Positions 1-8,950 of a stretch of 64,000 bases of DNA are shown one piece after another. Within the stretch, counting starts at the first letter, position 1. Each line of letters opens with the position of its first letter. Both the position numbers and the translations under genes were made by a program. The notes below the pieces were generated by a model. It saw only the letters and a program-made list of their open reading frames with translations, ran no database searches and had not been told where the DNA came from. The DNA comes from Streptomyces tendae (GTDB taxonomy: Bacteria; Actinomycetota; Actinomycetes; Streptomycetales; Streptomycetaceae): assembly GCF_008632955.1 (NCBI RefSeq), contig NZ_CP043959.1, forward strand, positions 2,852,001-2,916,000, in the 5' to 3' direction.

Positions 1-169
1 AGGCGGCCCACTGGGTGGGGGAGAAGGTGAGGCGGGGGCCCGGTATGTGCTTCGAGTCGCGTACGTGGACCGTGTCGGGAGCGAAGGCGACCTCCACGCA
101 CTCAGGCCCGTCGTTCGTGCTGTAGCTGCTCTTGATCCAGGTCAGTTCGGTGCGCGACTGCGCCGTCAT
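1..169 (-). CDS. DUF397 domain protein, cut off by the window start
   Basis: The first 56 residues are visible and the rest lies outside the window. The start MTAQSRTELTWIKSSYS, then a Cys-containing segment and RDSK, is the DUF397 signature of Streptomyces. DUF397 proteins are short, of poorly known biochemistry, and almost always encoded next to an XRE regulator. The ATG overlaps the TGA of the upstream XRE gene (ATGA at 166-169), which implies translational coupling. Family known; function not assigned. Confidence 0.85.
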   Translation of the reverse strand, partial: MTAQSRTELTWIKSSYSTNDGPECVEVAFAPDTVHVRDSKHIPGPRLTFSPTQWAA

Positions 170-993
170 GTCTCTCCCAGCACTTTCTCGATGAAGGCCA
201 GCGACTCACGAGGTGTGAGCGCTTGCGCCCGGATGATGCCATGGCGGATCTCCAGGACCTGGATCTCCTTCGGGTCGGAGATCAGCCGGTTGAGCAGCTG
301 GACCTCGACGTGGCCCACGGTGTGACCGTCCTTGAGCCGCAGCAGTTGAAGCGCCCCCGCCAGGCCCGCGTGGTCCTCGCGCTGCGTGGGCAGCACCTGG
401 ATCTCCACGTTCCGCCGTCGACCCACCTCCAACAGATGTTCGAGCTGCTTGCGCATGACCATTCTGCCCCCGAGTGGCCTGCGCAGCGTGACCTCTTCCT
501 GGACGAAACTGAAGACCGGGGCCGGCTGCTCGTCGAAGACGCGCTGACGCGCCAGGCGTGCCACGACGAGTTCGTCGACCTGCTCGTCGCTGTAGGGAGG
601 CCGCCGCATCCCGTACAGCGCCCGTGCGTACTCGGGCGTTTGCAACAGACCATGCACGACATGGTTGGCGTAGGCGCACAGCTCGACCGCCTGAGCCTCC
701 AACTGGGCGAGATCCCGGACCTTCTTCGGGAAGCGGGCCTTCTCCACGTCCCCCTTGAGGGCGCCGATGAGGCCGTTGGCCTCAAGCACACGGTCGGCCG
801 CGTCGAGGAACTCCTCCATCGGCGCCCGCCGCCCGCGCTCGACGGAGGAGACCTGCTCCTCGCTGTATCCGATCTGCGTACCGAGGGCGGCCTGGGTCAG
901 CCCCGCCCGCTCGCGGCACATCTTGATGACGCGGCCCACGGTCCGCAGGACGGCCGCCGACTCCTCGTCCGCCCCGTAAGGTTCCACGCTCAT
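166..993 (-). CDS. XRE-family regulator with C-terminal DUF5753-type domain
   Basis: A 275-residue protein. An N-terminal helix-turn-helix (about residues 15-75; RAGLTQAALGTQIGYSEEQVSSVERG) is a clear Xre/Cro fold. The remaining 190 residues match the DUF5753 region of the large Streptomyces family paired with DUF397 proteins (VHGLLQTPEYARAL, RQRVFDEQPAPVFSFVQEE). It is transcribed leftward and coupled to the DUF397 gene. Relatives of this pair influence development and antibiotic production, but the ligand and targets here cannot be read from sequence. Confidence 0.9.
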   Translation of the reverse strand: MSVEPYGADEESAAVLRTVGRVIKMCRERAGLTQAALGTQIGYSEEQVSSVERGRRAPMEEFLDAADRVLEANGLIGALKGDVEKARFPKKVRDLAQLEAQAVELCAYANHVVHGLLQTPEYARALYGMRRPPYSDEQVDELVVARLARQRVFDEQPAPVFSFVQEEVTLRRPLGGRMVMRKQLEHLLEVGRRRNVEIQVLPTQREDHAGLAGALQLLRLKDGHTVGHVEVQLLNRLISDPKEIQVLEIRHGIIRAQALTPRESLAFIEKVLGET

Positions 994-1151
994 GTCCCCA
1001 CACCTCCGTGCTCCGCCCGGTGTTCAACACGGCGAGGGCGCCGCATGTCACGCGTCGCGGCCCGGACAGGCCCGGACAGCTTCCGTACGGCACGTCCGGG
1101 TCCGGCCGCCGGTACTGTTCACGGCGGAGCCGGACGGCCACGCTGAGTGAC

Positions 1152-1607
1152 ATGAACGTCGAGATCGCCCCGGTGGACGAACACACCGGACCCGTCCGCC
1201 ACTTCCGTATCCGCCTCTCGGCCACGGCCAGGGGCGCCCGGCTGGCCCGCCACCTGGCGGCGGGGCAACTGGCGGCGTGGGGATGGCCGTACGACGCGGA
1301 GGGCAACCGCACGGCGTCCCTGCTCGTGGCCGAGCTGGCCACGAACGCGGTACGGCACGGGCGGGTGCGGGGCCGCGACTTCGCCCTCCGCCTGACCCTG
1401 TACGCGCAGGACGCCACGCTCCGTATCGAGGTCACGGACGCCCGCCCCGACCGACGCCCGCCGTCCGTCGGCACGCTCACCCCCGCCGGTCAGGACACGG
1501 AGTCCGGCCGCGGCCTGCTCCTGGTCGAGGCGCTGTCCACCCACTGGGGCACGACCGCCGGCGACCCGTACACCAAGACGGTGTGGTGCGAAGTCCCGCT
1601 GGGGTGA
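1152..1607 (+). CDS. RsbW-like ATP-binding protein (anti-sigma factor type kinase)
   Basis: A 151-residue protein consisting only of a GHKL/HATPase_c_2 domain. The N box (AELATNAVRHG) and a G box (GRGLLLVEALSTHWG) are present; there is no membrane or receiver domain. Such stand-alone Streptomyces ATPases resemble RsbW/SpoIIAB anti-sigma kinases, but most have no assigned partner. The ATG at 1152 was preferred over upstream in-frame starts because the family begins a few residues before the conserved fold. Divergent from the XRE gene. No sigma or anti-anti-sigma gene is adjacent. Confidence 0.85.
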   Translation: MNVEIAPVDEHTGPVRHFRIRLSATARGARLARHLAAGQLAAWGWPYDAEGNRTASLLVAELATNAVRHGRVRGRDFALRLTLYAQDATLRIEVTDARPDRRPPSVGTLTPAGQDTESGRGLLLVEALSTHWGTTAGDPYTKTVWCEVPLG

Positions 1608-1686
1608 CGGCCGCCGGGGTGACGCGCCGCAGGTCGACGAGGACGGGGCCGGCCCCCGCCGGACCGAGCGGACCGCGCCGACCGGG

Positions 1687-2145
1687 TCACGTGGTGGACA
1701 GGGCGTCGACCTCCGGGGTCTCGTCCGGCAGCGTGAAGACACCTCCGACGAGCGCGACGGACCGGGGCAGCCGGCTCAGCAGGGTGATGCGGTCGAGGAG
1801 TTCGTAGCCCTCGGCGAGAGCCATCGTCTCCCCACCGTAGGACTCCAGGTTCAGCACCACGGCCCGCACGGTCTCGGCCTCCTCCACGAGCATCGGTATC
1901 CCGGCGTGGCCGAGGGCGCGGGCGGCACCGGCGCGCTCCGACAGCGTGAGCATCAGCCAGTGGCCGCTCGCCTCGTCGACGACCTCCAGATCCCTCTCCC
2001 TGGCGTGCCGAAGCAGTTGGGTACGCGCATGGCGGGTGACGCGCTCCAGCACCTGCACGTCCTCGACGGTGAGGGCGAAGGCCGCCCCCCGTGCCGGCAC
2101 GGTCTCGGTGGTGATGGCGCGGGTACGGCGGCGGAACGTAGGCAT
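1687..2145 (-). CDS. Hypothetical protein, 152 aa
   Basis: A soluble protein of 152 residues with no motif I recognise. It begins MPTFRRRTRAIT, has a charged helical central part (LERVTRHARTQLLRHARERDLEV) and ends in a mixed alpha/beta stretch. No signal peptide, membrane segment or metal motif. Codon use agrees with its neighbours, which supports it as real. It converges with the RsbW-like gene. Function unknown. Confidence 0.65.
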   Translation of the reverse strand: MPTFRRRTRAITTETVPARGAAFALTVEDVQVLERVTRHARTQLLRHARERDLEVVDEASGHWLMLTLSERAGAARALGHAGIPMLVEEAETVRAVVLNLESYGGETMALAEGYELLDRITLLSRLPRSVALVGGVFTLPDETPEVDALSTT

Positions 2146-2289
2146 GCGTTGGAAACCCCTCCCCAGTGGCGTATACCCACCTGCTCCGAAGCGGCGGCCG
2201 GAAACCTGTCAATGTGCTGTCATCGCCGGAGAGTTACTGTCGAGTCGGCTTGCGCTCGGGGAGTGCTCGAAAGACAGCACGCGACGCAG

Positions 2290-2745
2290 TCAGAAGCTCC
2301 AGCTGTAGAGGCCGCCGCCCGTATGCGCCGCAGACGCTGCGAGGCGGGCGACGCCCCGCAGCACCGCGAGGAGATCGTCGTCGGTCATGTCGTCACCGTC
2401 CTCGGCCCGAAGCCGCGTGACCCAGCGGCTCGCGAGCTCCTCGAGTTGGGCGGAACTCGCCTCGCCGAGGGCCCGGGTCAGCCGCTTCGGCAGAGCGAGC
2501 ACCTCGACGCCGTCGTTCAAGGGGGCGGTGACCCACTCCGGCCATGGCCGCCACGCATACAGCTGCTCAAGCGGCGGGGCCTCCGGCGACGGCGCCTCGA
2601 AGTACATGTCCCACTCGGCGATGGCACTGTCCGGCTCGATGAAACGGCAGGTCACGGACTCGAATGCCGCACCAGGTCCCCGCAGGCGCGTCGAGGCGGC
2701 CGTCTCGTCGTCGGGGGCGAGGAAGAACACGACGTCGTGGGCCAT
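2290..2745 (-). CDS. Hypothetical protein, 151 aa
   Basis: The start is placed at MAHDVVFFLAPDDETAA (2745); the longer open frame upstream has no coding character. The protein is acidic and Trp-rich in the middle (YAWRPWPEWVTAPLNDGV). It resembles small hypothetical Streptomyces proteins that keep MAHDVVFFLAP-like N termini, but I cannot assign a domain. The end (GGGLYSWSF) is aromatic. No neighbour suggests a role. Confidence 0.7.
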   Translation of the reverse strand: MAHDVVFFLAPDDETAASTRLRGPGAAFESVTCRFIEPDSAIAEWDMYFEAPSPEAPPLEQLYAWRPWPEWVTAPLNDGVEVLALPKRLTRALGEASSAQLEELASRWVTRLRAEDGDDMTDDDLLAVLRGVARLAASAAHTGGGLYSWSF

Positions 2746-2842
2746 TCGAGGATGATGGCATCCCGCGGCAGACGGGGCGCGGCGTGCTCGGTCCTTGTGA
2801 GGCACACCACCCGCGCGGCGTGGGCGCGGTGCGACTGCCCTG

Positions 2843-3751
2843 CTATGTACGGGAGAACGGCGCCCACCGGGCCAGCCCGAAGCCGCTGCCCTCTCGGCGG
2901 ATCTCGAAGGCACCCTGGCCGGGCAGATGGGCGGGGAACACGAGGGCGTTGTGGTCGGCCGCGTAGGCGAACATCCGTGCCCGGCTGGCCCGGGCGCCCT
3001 CCTCGTCCTCCTCGAAGCAACTGTTGAGGTGCGGCTCGTGGATCTGGACGGCGCCGTGCAGCAGGTCACCGGCGAAGACCGCCCTGTCGCCCCCGGACTC
3101 CAGGTGGATGACCGAGGAACCGGGGGTGTGCCCGGGCGCCGGTGCGAGCCGCAGGCTGCCGTCGATGACGTAGGACTCCTCCCACGTCGTGACCAGCCCC
3201 GCGTCGATCACCGGCTGGATGCTGTCCTCGTACACGTTCTGGTTGCCCCGCCCGAACTGTGTGCGATGCAGGTTGTCGGGGTGCCAGTACGTGACGTCGG
3301 GCCGCGGCATCAGGTACGTGGCGTTCGGGAAGGTCGGCACCCAGTCGCGTCCGTCGAGGCGGGTGTTCCAGCCGACGTGGTCGTCGTGCAGATGCGTGTT
3401 GACGACGAGGTCGACGTCCTCGGGGCGTACGCCGGCCGCGGCGAGGCCGGCCAGGTAGTCCGTGTCCAGGTACGACCAGATCGGCTGCAGGGGACGGTAC
3501 TTGCCGTTGCCCGCCCCGGTGTCGATCACGATGACCCTGCCCTCACTGCGCAGCACCCACGACTGGGTGGCGACCCGGGTCAGGTCGGTACTCGGCTCCC
3601 AGTGGTCCGGGTCCAGCAGGGCGGCGTGACGCTGCCACTCCTCCGGCTTGCTGCCGGGGAAGAACACGTCGGTCGTCATCGGCGAGAGCTCGGAGAACTC
3701 GATGACGCGGGTGATCTCGACGTTCCCCAGAGTCAGGGTGGTGGTGGGCAT
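2843..3751 (-). CDS. MBL-fold metallo-hydrolase
   Basis: A 302-residue metallo-beta-lactamase fold protein. The metal site THLHDDHVGW (HxHxDH) is intact, with further ligands in APGHTPGSS and FAGDLLH. The length and the N-terminal strand (LTLGNVEITRVIEF) fit the lactonase/hydrolase branch. A GAGGGAGA ribosome site lies just before the ATG at 3751. It is divergent from an MmyB-type regulator with 159 bp between starts, so that regulator is the obvious candidate controller. Substrate unknown. Confidence 0.88.
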   Translation of the reverse strand: MPTTTLTLGNVEITRVIEFSELSPMTTDVFFPGSKPEEWQRHAALLDPDHWEPSTDLTRVATQSWVLRSEGRVIVIDTGAGNGKYRPLQPIWSYLDTDYLAGLAAAGVRPEDVDLVVNTHLHDDHVGWNTRLDGRDWVPTFPNATYLMPRPDVTYWHPDNLHRTQFGRGNQNVYEDSIQPVIDAGLVTTWEESYVIDGSLRLAPAPGHTPGSSVIHLESGGDRAVFAGDLLHGAVQIHEPHLNSCFEEDEEGARASRARMFAYAADHNALVFPAHLPGQGAFEIRREGSGFGLARWAPFSRT

Positions 3752-3910
3752 GGGTCTCCCTCGTTCGGAGCGGGGGCGGGCCGCGGACACGACATCCGCG
3801 GCGCATCGTGTGATCGACTCTGCGGGCCCCCGCCCGAAGCGACCAGTCCCGCTCCTGCCTACCCCTGACGGGTGCAGGCTGCGAAGGCCGCCGCCGCGCA
3901 TACTGGCGTC

Positions 3911-4825
3911 ATGGACAGCGGATCACCGCTCGGCGAGTTCCTGAGGGCGCGACGGGCGCAGCTGAGCCCCGACGACGCCGGCCTGCCCCGGTACGGGGAC
4001 CGGCGCCGGGTGCCCGGGCTGCGCCGGGAGGAGGTCGCGATGCTCGCCGGGGTCAGCGCCGGCTACTACACGCGGCTCGAACAGGGCCAGCAGGGCAACG
4101 CCTCGGCCGAGGTCCTCGACGCGATCGCGCGCGCCCTGCGCCTGACCGCCTCCGAACGGGAGCACCTGCACGTCCTGTCCACGACGGGCCACCGCACCCG
4201 CCCGGCGTCCCCCCGCGCGGAGCACGCCTCCGCCGATCTGCGCATGCTGCTGGACACCATGGCCCATATGCCCGCCCTCGTCGTGGGCCGCCGCAACGAC
4301 GTCCTGGCCTGGAACACGACCGCCCACGCCCTCCTCGCCGGACACCTGGACCCCGCAGGGCCCGACACCCCCGACGCCCGCCCCAACCTCTCCCGGCTGG
4401 TCTTCCTGGACGCCCCCACCCGCGCCCTCTACCGCGACTGGCCCGCCAAGGCCCGCGCGGTGGTCGGCAACCTGCGCACCCTGACCGCCCGCAACCCCGG
4501 TGACACCTGCCTCACCGCCCTCGTCGACGAGCTGTCCTGCCTCAGCGACGAGTTCGCCGGACTGTGGGCCCGGCACACCGTCGAGACCTGCGGCCGCGAC
4601 GTCTACGCCCTGACCCATCCGCTGGTCGGGGACCTGACGGTCACCCAGCAGACCTTCCAGGTCCCGCAGGAACCCCATCAGTCCCTCATCACCCTCACCG
4701 CGGAACCCGGCTCCCCCTCGGCGGCGGCCCTGGAGGCTCTCCACCGGACGCGTGGCGGCACGTGGCCGCACGCAGGGCGTGGACGCGACGAGAACGCCTT
4801 CCCGGCGACGCACGCCGACGCCTGA
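3911..4825 (+). CDS. XRE-family regulator with MmyB-like ligand domain
   Basis: A 304-residue protein. The N-terminal HTH (LRREEVAMLAGVSAGYYTRLEQG) is typical of the MmyB/XRE class that ends in a PAS-like ligand domain; the rest matches that domain (MPALVVGRRNDVLAWN, HPLVGDLTVTQQTF). A CATACT hexamer ends 6 bp before the ATG, so the message may be leaderless. The last 20 residues are poor in structure. It probably represses or activates the divergent MBL hydrolase (inference). Confidence 0.88.
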   Translation: MDSGSPLGEFLRARRAQLSPDDAGLPRYGDRRRVPGLRREEVAMLAGVSAGYYTRLEQGQQGNASAEVLDAIARALRLTASEREHLHVLSTTGHRTRPASPRAEHASADLRMLLDTMAHMPALVVGRRNDVLAWNTTAHALLAGHLDPAGPDTPDARPNLSRLVFLDAPTRALYRDWPAKARAVVGNLRTLTARNPGDTCLTALVDELSCLSDEFAGLWARHTVETCGRDVYALTHPLVGDLTVTQQTFQVPQEPHQSLITLTAEPGSPSAAALEALHRTRGGTWPHAGRGRDENAFPATHADA

Positions 4826-5017
4826 TCACCGACTTCGCCGACGACACGTCGGGAGGGCCCGACACCGAAGCCGATTCCGTTGCAGGGCTCGAACGGGCGG
4901 ACTCGTGCGACACGGCGCGCCGGAGGGGAGCCGGCGGGCAGACTGCTGGGTGTCGGGCGGGTACACCGCGTACCGCCCGGAGGGCTCCGCACACCCGGCG
5001 ACCGGAGAGGACGGCCC

Positions 5018-5818
5018 GTGCACGATCTCGCAGACTCCGTCGAATCGATGGAACAACTCGCCGCCGTCTGGCGGACCATGGTGCTCGACCGTGAGCCGGA
5101 CGCAGACGTCCGTGACCTGCCGGGCATCGCCGTCCGCTGGGCCGACTGCCGGTTCGCCTTCTGGAACTGCGTCACCCTGACCGGTGTCGGCACGGGCGCC
5201 GATCTCATGGAGCGGCGCCTGAAGGAAGCGGCGGAGATCATGCGGGCGAAGAGCCGCCCGGGGTTCCTGTGGGTTTTCGAGGACCTCCTCGACGACGAGG
5301 CACGCGCGACGCTGGGGACGGCCGCCGAGCGGGCCGGCCTCGCGTACGCCTTCCCCGGTACGGGCATGGCCGGCGATATGCTGCCCCTCCCCGATCCGGA
5401 CCACGCCGACCTGACGTTCGTGCGCGTGACCACCGAGGAGCATCTGCGGGCCTACGCCGACATCAACTCACGTGCCTACGGCTTCCCGGTCGAGGACGGC
5501 CGTGACGGCCTCGCCGACTCCACGCTGTGGAAGCACGGCGTGCACGCCTACCTGGCCGTACGCGACGAGACCCCCGTGGCCTGCGCCGCCACGGTGGAGG
5601 CACAAGGGCGCCTCTTCGTCCTGCTCGTCGCCACCGACCCGCGGTGGCAGCGCCGCGGCTACGGGGAGGCGGTGACACGCAAGGCCCTGTACGAGGGCGC
5701 CCTGGCCACGGGGGCGACGCGTGCGACCCTGCACGCGACCGCCGCCGGCGCACCCGTGTACCCCCGCATCGGCTTCCGCCCGAACTCCCCGATGCGCTTC
5801 TACGCCTTGGCGCAGTGA
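5018..5818 (+). CDS. GNAT-family N-acetyltransferase
   Basis: A 266-residue protein. The GTG at 5018 is chosen because GGAGAGG lies 7 bp upstream. The C-terminal half is a GNAT domain with the acetyl-CoA loop RWQRRGYGEAV and the terminal strand PVYPRIGFRPNSPM. The first 120 residues form a separate region (FWNCVTLTGVGTGADLMERRLKEAAEIM), possibly a degenerate GNAT repeat. Acceptor unknown. Confidence 0.87.
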   Translation: MHDLADSVESMEQLAAVWRTMVLDREPDADVRDLPGIAVRWADCRFAFWNCVTLTGVGTGADLMERRLKEAAEIMRAKSRPGFLWVFEDLLDDEARATLGTAAERAGLAYAFPGTGMAGDMLPLPDPDHADLTFVRVTTEEHLRAYADINSRAYGFPVEDGRDGLADSTLWKHGVHAYLAVRDETPVACAATVEAQGRLFVLLVATDPRWQRRGYGEAVTRKALYEGALATGATRATLHATAAGAPVYPRIGFRPNSPMRFYALAQ

Positions 5819-5840
5819 CCGGCCGGCACCGCTACGGCTG

Positions 5841-6191
5841 TCAGTACACGATCTCCGGGGGCCGGTTGGGCGTCCACCAACTGAGCAGGCCCCAGATCCC
5901 GAGGACGAGCGCTCCCGTCGCGGCCGCGGCGGCGAGCCACGGGCGGCGCAGCGTGCGCAGGGTGAGCAGCCAGACGGCGAGCGGGACGAACGCCCCGCCG
6001 GCGGCGACGAGGGGCAGGTCGACGTAGAGGACGCTCAGGTCTCGCTGCCGGCCTTCGAACCCGCCGTGGACGCTGACGCGTGCCCTCGGCGCCCATGTGA
6101 GCACCGCCGCCACGGCGGCGCCCGCAGCCGCCAGGAGGACGCCGGCGCAGCCCAGTCTGTGTTCCCTCATGCCCTGGTCCGACGCGATCAC
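5841..6191 (-). CDS. Small membrane protein, three predicted TM segments
   Basis: A 116-residue protein with three hydrophobic stretches (about residues 15-34, 60-80 and 86-105). Reading from the GTG at 6191 gives a 4-base overlap with the end of the upstream repeat-protein gene (GTGA), so the two are probably co-translated; an internal ATG at 6170 is the alternative start. No known domain. Confidence 0.7.
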   Translation of the reverse strand: MIASDQGMREHRLGCAGVLLAAAGAAVAAVLTWAPRARVSVHGGFEGRQRDLSVLYVDLPLVAAGGAFVPLAVWLLTLRTLRRPWLAAAAATGALVLGIWGLLSWWTPNRPPEIVY

Positions 6192-7573
6192 GATGCGGGC
6201 GGTTCCCCCGGCACACCTGAGGAACGGTCCCGTTCCCCTTGCCAGTGCCGGATCGCGGAGACGCGGTGGTCGTCCTCGTGACCAGGAGGGGCGGTGCCCA
6301 GGCGGGCCACGGCCTTCTCCGTGCGCGGGTCGTCGCGGCGCAGGAGGCCGTACGTGGCGTTCAGCCGGGTCCTGAAGTCCTCCGTGCCGAGCAGGGCGTA
6401 CAGGGCGTCGGCAACGGCGGGTGCACGGACGGGGCGGGCCGCGACCGCTTCAGCCACCGCCGCCCGCGTCTCCCGGGTGGGGTCTCGCAGCAGAGTGACG
6501 ACGGCGTCCACCATGCCGGTGTCGGCGCCGTCGAGGACCGCGCCCAGGGCCCCACCGGTACGTGCGCGCACGTCCGGGTCTTCGTCGCCGGCGAGTTCGA
6601 GCAGCGCGCGCCGCGCGTCCCGGTTCGCCAGGACGGCGGGGCCGTCACCCCACAGGACCAGGAGATCCGGAGTCATCGCCCGGACGCGCGGGTGTGGATG
6701 CCGGGTGTACTGAAGCCCCACCGTGGGAATTCCGGCGTGCTCCGTCTCGCCCAGTACACGCAGCAACTCGGTGAGGACGGCGGTGTCGGGCTCCCCGCGG
6801 GCGGCCCACTCGACGAGGAGGTCAGCCGTCTCCTTCTCGTAGGTGTGGCGCCAGGACAGCCACGGGTTCATGAGGTGCAGCCAGAGGACGTCGAGCGTGA
6901 AGCGGCGTGCCGTCGCCGACGGAGCGGTGTGATGGGCTGCGACCGCAGACCACGTTTCCTTGCTGCGGCGTTGATACAGGACCCATTGGGCGGCCGACCA
7001 GTCGACATGGTCGGGGTCCCCCTGCGCGACGGCGCGGGCGACCAGCTCATCCACGGGGGTGAGGACGCGGAAGGCCCACTCCAGGTCGGTGAGGATCGCC
7101 CCCTGGCCGCCACGGACCGTCTGTCCACCGAGCCTCAGCTCCGCGACCCGGTGGTACGCGTCGTCCATGACGGTGGTGCTGTTCACCGGGCCCGGCGCGT
7201 CCGTGCGCTGCCGCAGTACGGCCTCCGCGCCCTCCTCGTACCACCGCCGGGCCCGGGCGAGCAGTGCCGCCCGCACGCTCTCCGGCAGCCGAAGCCGGGG
7301 TTCCCGGCCCAGCACGGCCGTCACCGTCGTCGGTGAGCCGCCGTCGACGGCACGAACCAACGGAGTTGTGCCATCAGGCAGTTCGCGGTCCTGGTCCGCG
7401 CCCGCTTCGACCAGTGCCTCCGCAACGTCGGCCTCGTAGGCGGCGATCGCGCGGCACAGCACCGGCAGCCCCTCCGCCGTACGCGTGTCCGGATCCGTTC
7501 CCGCCTCCAGAAGCCGCCGTACGGCCTGCTCGTCGCCCCGCCCGACCGCCGCCACCAGCTCAGCGCCGCTCAT
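6188..7573 (-). CDS. Ankyrin- and HEAT-repeat protein
   Basis: A 461-residue protein. The N terminus contains two or three ankyrin-like repeats (LVAAVGRGDEQAVRRLLEAG, VAEALVEAGADQDRELPDG). The C-terminal half has HEAT-like helical repeats (ARRALLELAGDEDPDVRAR, AVVTLLRDPTRETRAAVAE). No enzyme motif, signal peptide or membrane segment. Start at 7573 behind a G-rich ribosome site. This is likely a protein-interaction scaffold; its only clear partner is the coupled membrane protein. Confidence 0.85.
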   Translation of the reverse strand: MSGAELVAAVGRGDEQAVRRLLEAGTDPDTRTAEGLPVLCRAIAAYEADVAEALVEAGADQDRELPDGTTPLVRAVDGGSPTTVTAVLGREPRLRLPESVRAALLARARRWYEEGAEAVLRQRTDAPGPVNSTTVMDDAYHRVAELRLGGQTVRGGQGAILTDLEWAFRVLTPVDELVARAVAQGDPDHVDWSAAQWVLYQRRSKETWSAVAAHHTAPSATARRFTLDVLWLHLMNPWLSWRHTYEKETADLLVEWAARGEPDTAVLTELLRVLGETEHAGIPTVGLQYTRHPHPRVRAMTPDLLVLWGDGPAVLANRDARRALLELAGDEDPDVRARTGGALGAVLDGADTGMVDAVVTLLRDPTRETRAAVAEAVAARPVRAPAVADALYALLGTEDFRTRLNATYGLLRRDDPRTEKAVARLGTAPPGHEDDHRVSAIRHWQGERDRSSGVPGEPPAS

Positions 7574-7660
7574 GTCCCCCCGCCCCGTCGAGTCGGGTGA
7601 TGCTAACCCGCTCAACTCCGGACGCCCCACGAGTTTTCCGAGGCCAGGCCCGGTGGACGC

Positions 7661-8869
7661 CTACTGCCGGTACCCGCTCAGGAAGCGGCCGATGCGGCCG
7701 ATCGCCGCCTCCAGGTCCTCCGCGTGGGGCAGGGTGAGGATGCGGAAGTGGTCGGGGGACGGCCAGTTGAAGCCCGTGCCCTGGACGACCTGGATCTTCT
7801 CCCGGAGCAGCAGGTCCAGGACGAACTTCTCGTCGTCATGGATCCTGTGCACCTTCGGGTCCAGGCGCGGGAACGCGTACAGCGCGCCCTTCGGCTTCAC
7901 GCAGCTCACGCCGGGGATCTCGTTCAGCTTCTCCCAGGCCATGTCACGCTGTTCGCGCAGCCGGCCCCCCGGGGCGGTCAGTTCGCGGATCGACTGCCGG
8001 CCGCCGAGCGCGGCCTGAATCGCGTACTGCGCGGGCGCGTTGGCACACAGGCGCATCGAGGCCAGCATGGTCAGGCCCTCGAGGTAGTTCTTCGCGTGCT
8101 GCTTCGGACCGGTCACCACCAGCCAGCCCGAGCGGAAGCCGGCCACGCGGTACGTCTTCGACAGGCCGCAGAAGGTCAGGACGACCAGATCGGGGGCGAG
8201 CGCGGCGGCCGAGTGGTGCACGGCGTCGTCGTAGAGGATCTGGTCGTAGATCTCGTCGGCGAACACCATCAGGCCATGCCGGCGGGCCAGGTCGAGGATG
8301 CCCTCGACGACCGCCTTCGGATACACCGCTCCTGTCGGGTTGTTGGGGTTGATGATGACGACGGCCTTGGTGCGGTCGGTGATCTTCGCGGCCATGTCGT
8401 CGAGGTCCGGGTACCAGTCGGCCCGCTCGTCGCAGAGGTAGTGCACGGCCTTGCCGCCGGCCAGGGTGGTCACCGCCGTCCACAGCGGGAAGTCCGGCGC
8501 GGGGATGAGGATTTCGTCGCCGTCCTCCAGGAGGGCCTGCACGGCCATGGACACCAGCTCGGAGACGCCGTTGCCGAGGAAGACGTCGTCCACGTCGACC
8601 TCCAGGCCCAGGGTCTGGTAGCGCTGGGCCACCGCCCGGCGGGCGGAGAGGATGCCGCGCGAGTCGGTGTAGCCGTGCGCCTGGGGGAGCATCCGGATCA
8701 TGTCCTGGAGGATCTCGTCGGGCGCCTCGAAACCGAACAGGGCCGGGTTGCCGGTGTTCAGGCGCAGCACGCTGTGCCCCGCCTCCTCCAGCGCGTTGGC
8801 GTGCTCGATGACCGGACCGCGGATCTCGTAACAGACCTCGCTGAGCTTGCTCGACTGCCGGAACTCCAT
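7661..8869 (-). CDS. Alanine-type aminotransferase (PLP class I)
   Basis: A 402-residue fold type I aminotransferase, close in length to E. coli AlaA (about 405). The NPNNPTG motif, ADEIYDQI and the PLP lysine in SKTYRVAGFRSGW are intact. AlaA-like enzymes transfer the amino group of glutamate to pyruvate in the cytosol. The start MEFRQSSKLSEVCYEIRGP matches the family. It is divergent from the HxlR regulator, with a 17-bp dyad between the two genes. Substrate specificity is inferred from similarity. Confidence 0.9.
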   Translation of the reverse strand: MEFRQSSKLSEVCYEIRGPVIEHANALEEAGHSVLRLNTGNPALFGFEAPDEILQDMIRMLPQAHGYTDSRGILSARRAVAQRYQTLGLEVDVDDVFLGNGVSELVSMAVQALLEDGDEILIPAPDFPLWTAVTTLAGGKAVHYLCDERADWYPDLDDMAAKITDRTKAVVIINPNNPTGAVYPKAVVEGILDLARRHGLMVFADEIYDQILYDDAVHHSAAALAPDLVVLTFCGLSKTYRVAGFRSGWLVVTGPKQHAKNYLEGLTMLASMRLCANAPAQYAIQAALGGRQSIRELTAPGGRLREQRDMAWEKLNEIPGVSCVKPKGALYAFPRLDPKVHRIHDDEKFVLDLLLREKIQVVQGTGFNWPSPDHFRILTLPHAEDLEAAIGRIGRFLSGYRQ

Positions 8870-8892
8870 GCGCCCCTCCGGTTTCTGGTGTT

Positions 8893-8936
8893 ACTTGGTT
8901 TTACCAAGTGGACGCTTGGAAAGTCCAACAACTTGT
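8893..8936. promoter_or_regulatory. Divergent promoter region with three short dyads
   Basis: Three perfect dyads follow each other in the 81-bp gap between the aminotransferase and HxlR genes: ACTTGG-N5-CCAAGT (8893-8909), TTGGA-N3-TCCAA (8916-8928) and ACAA-N1-TTGT (8928-8936). They overlap the -35-like TTGGAA (8916-8921) of the rightward promoter. Likely operators of the HxlR regulator (inference). Confidence 0.55.
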
Positions 8937-8950
8937 CTAGACTGCGAGGC

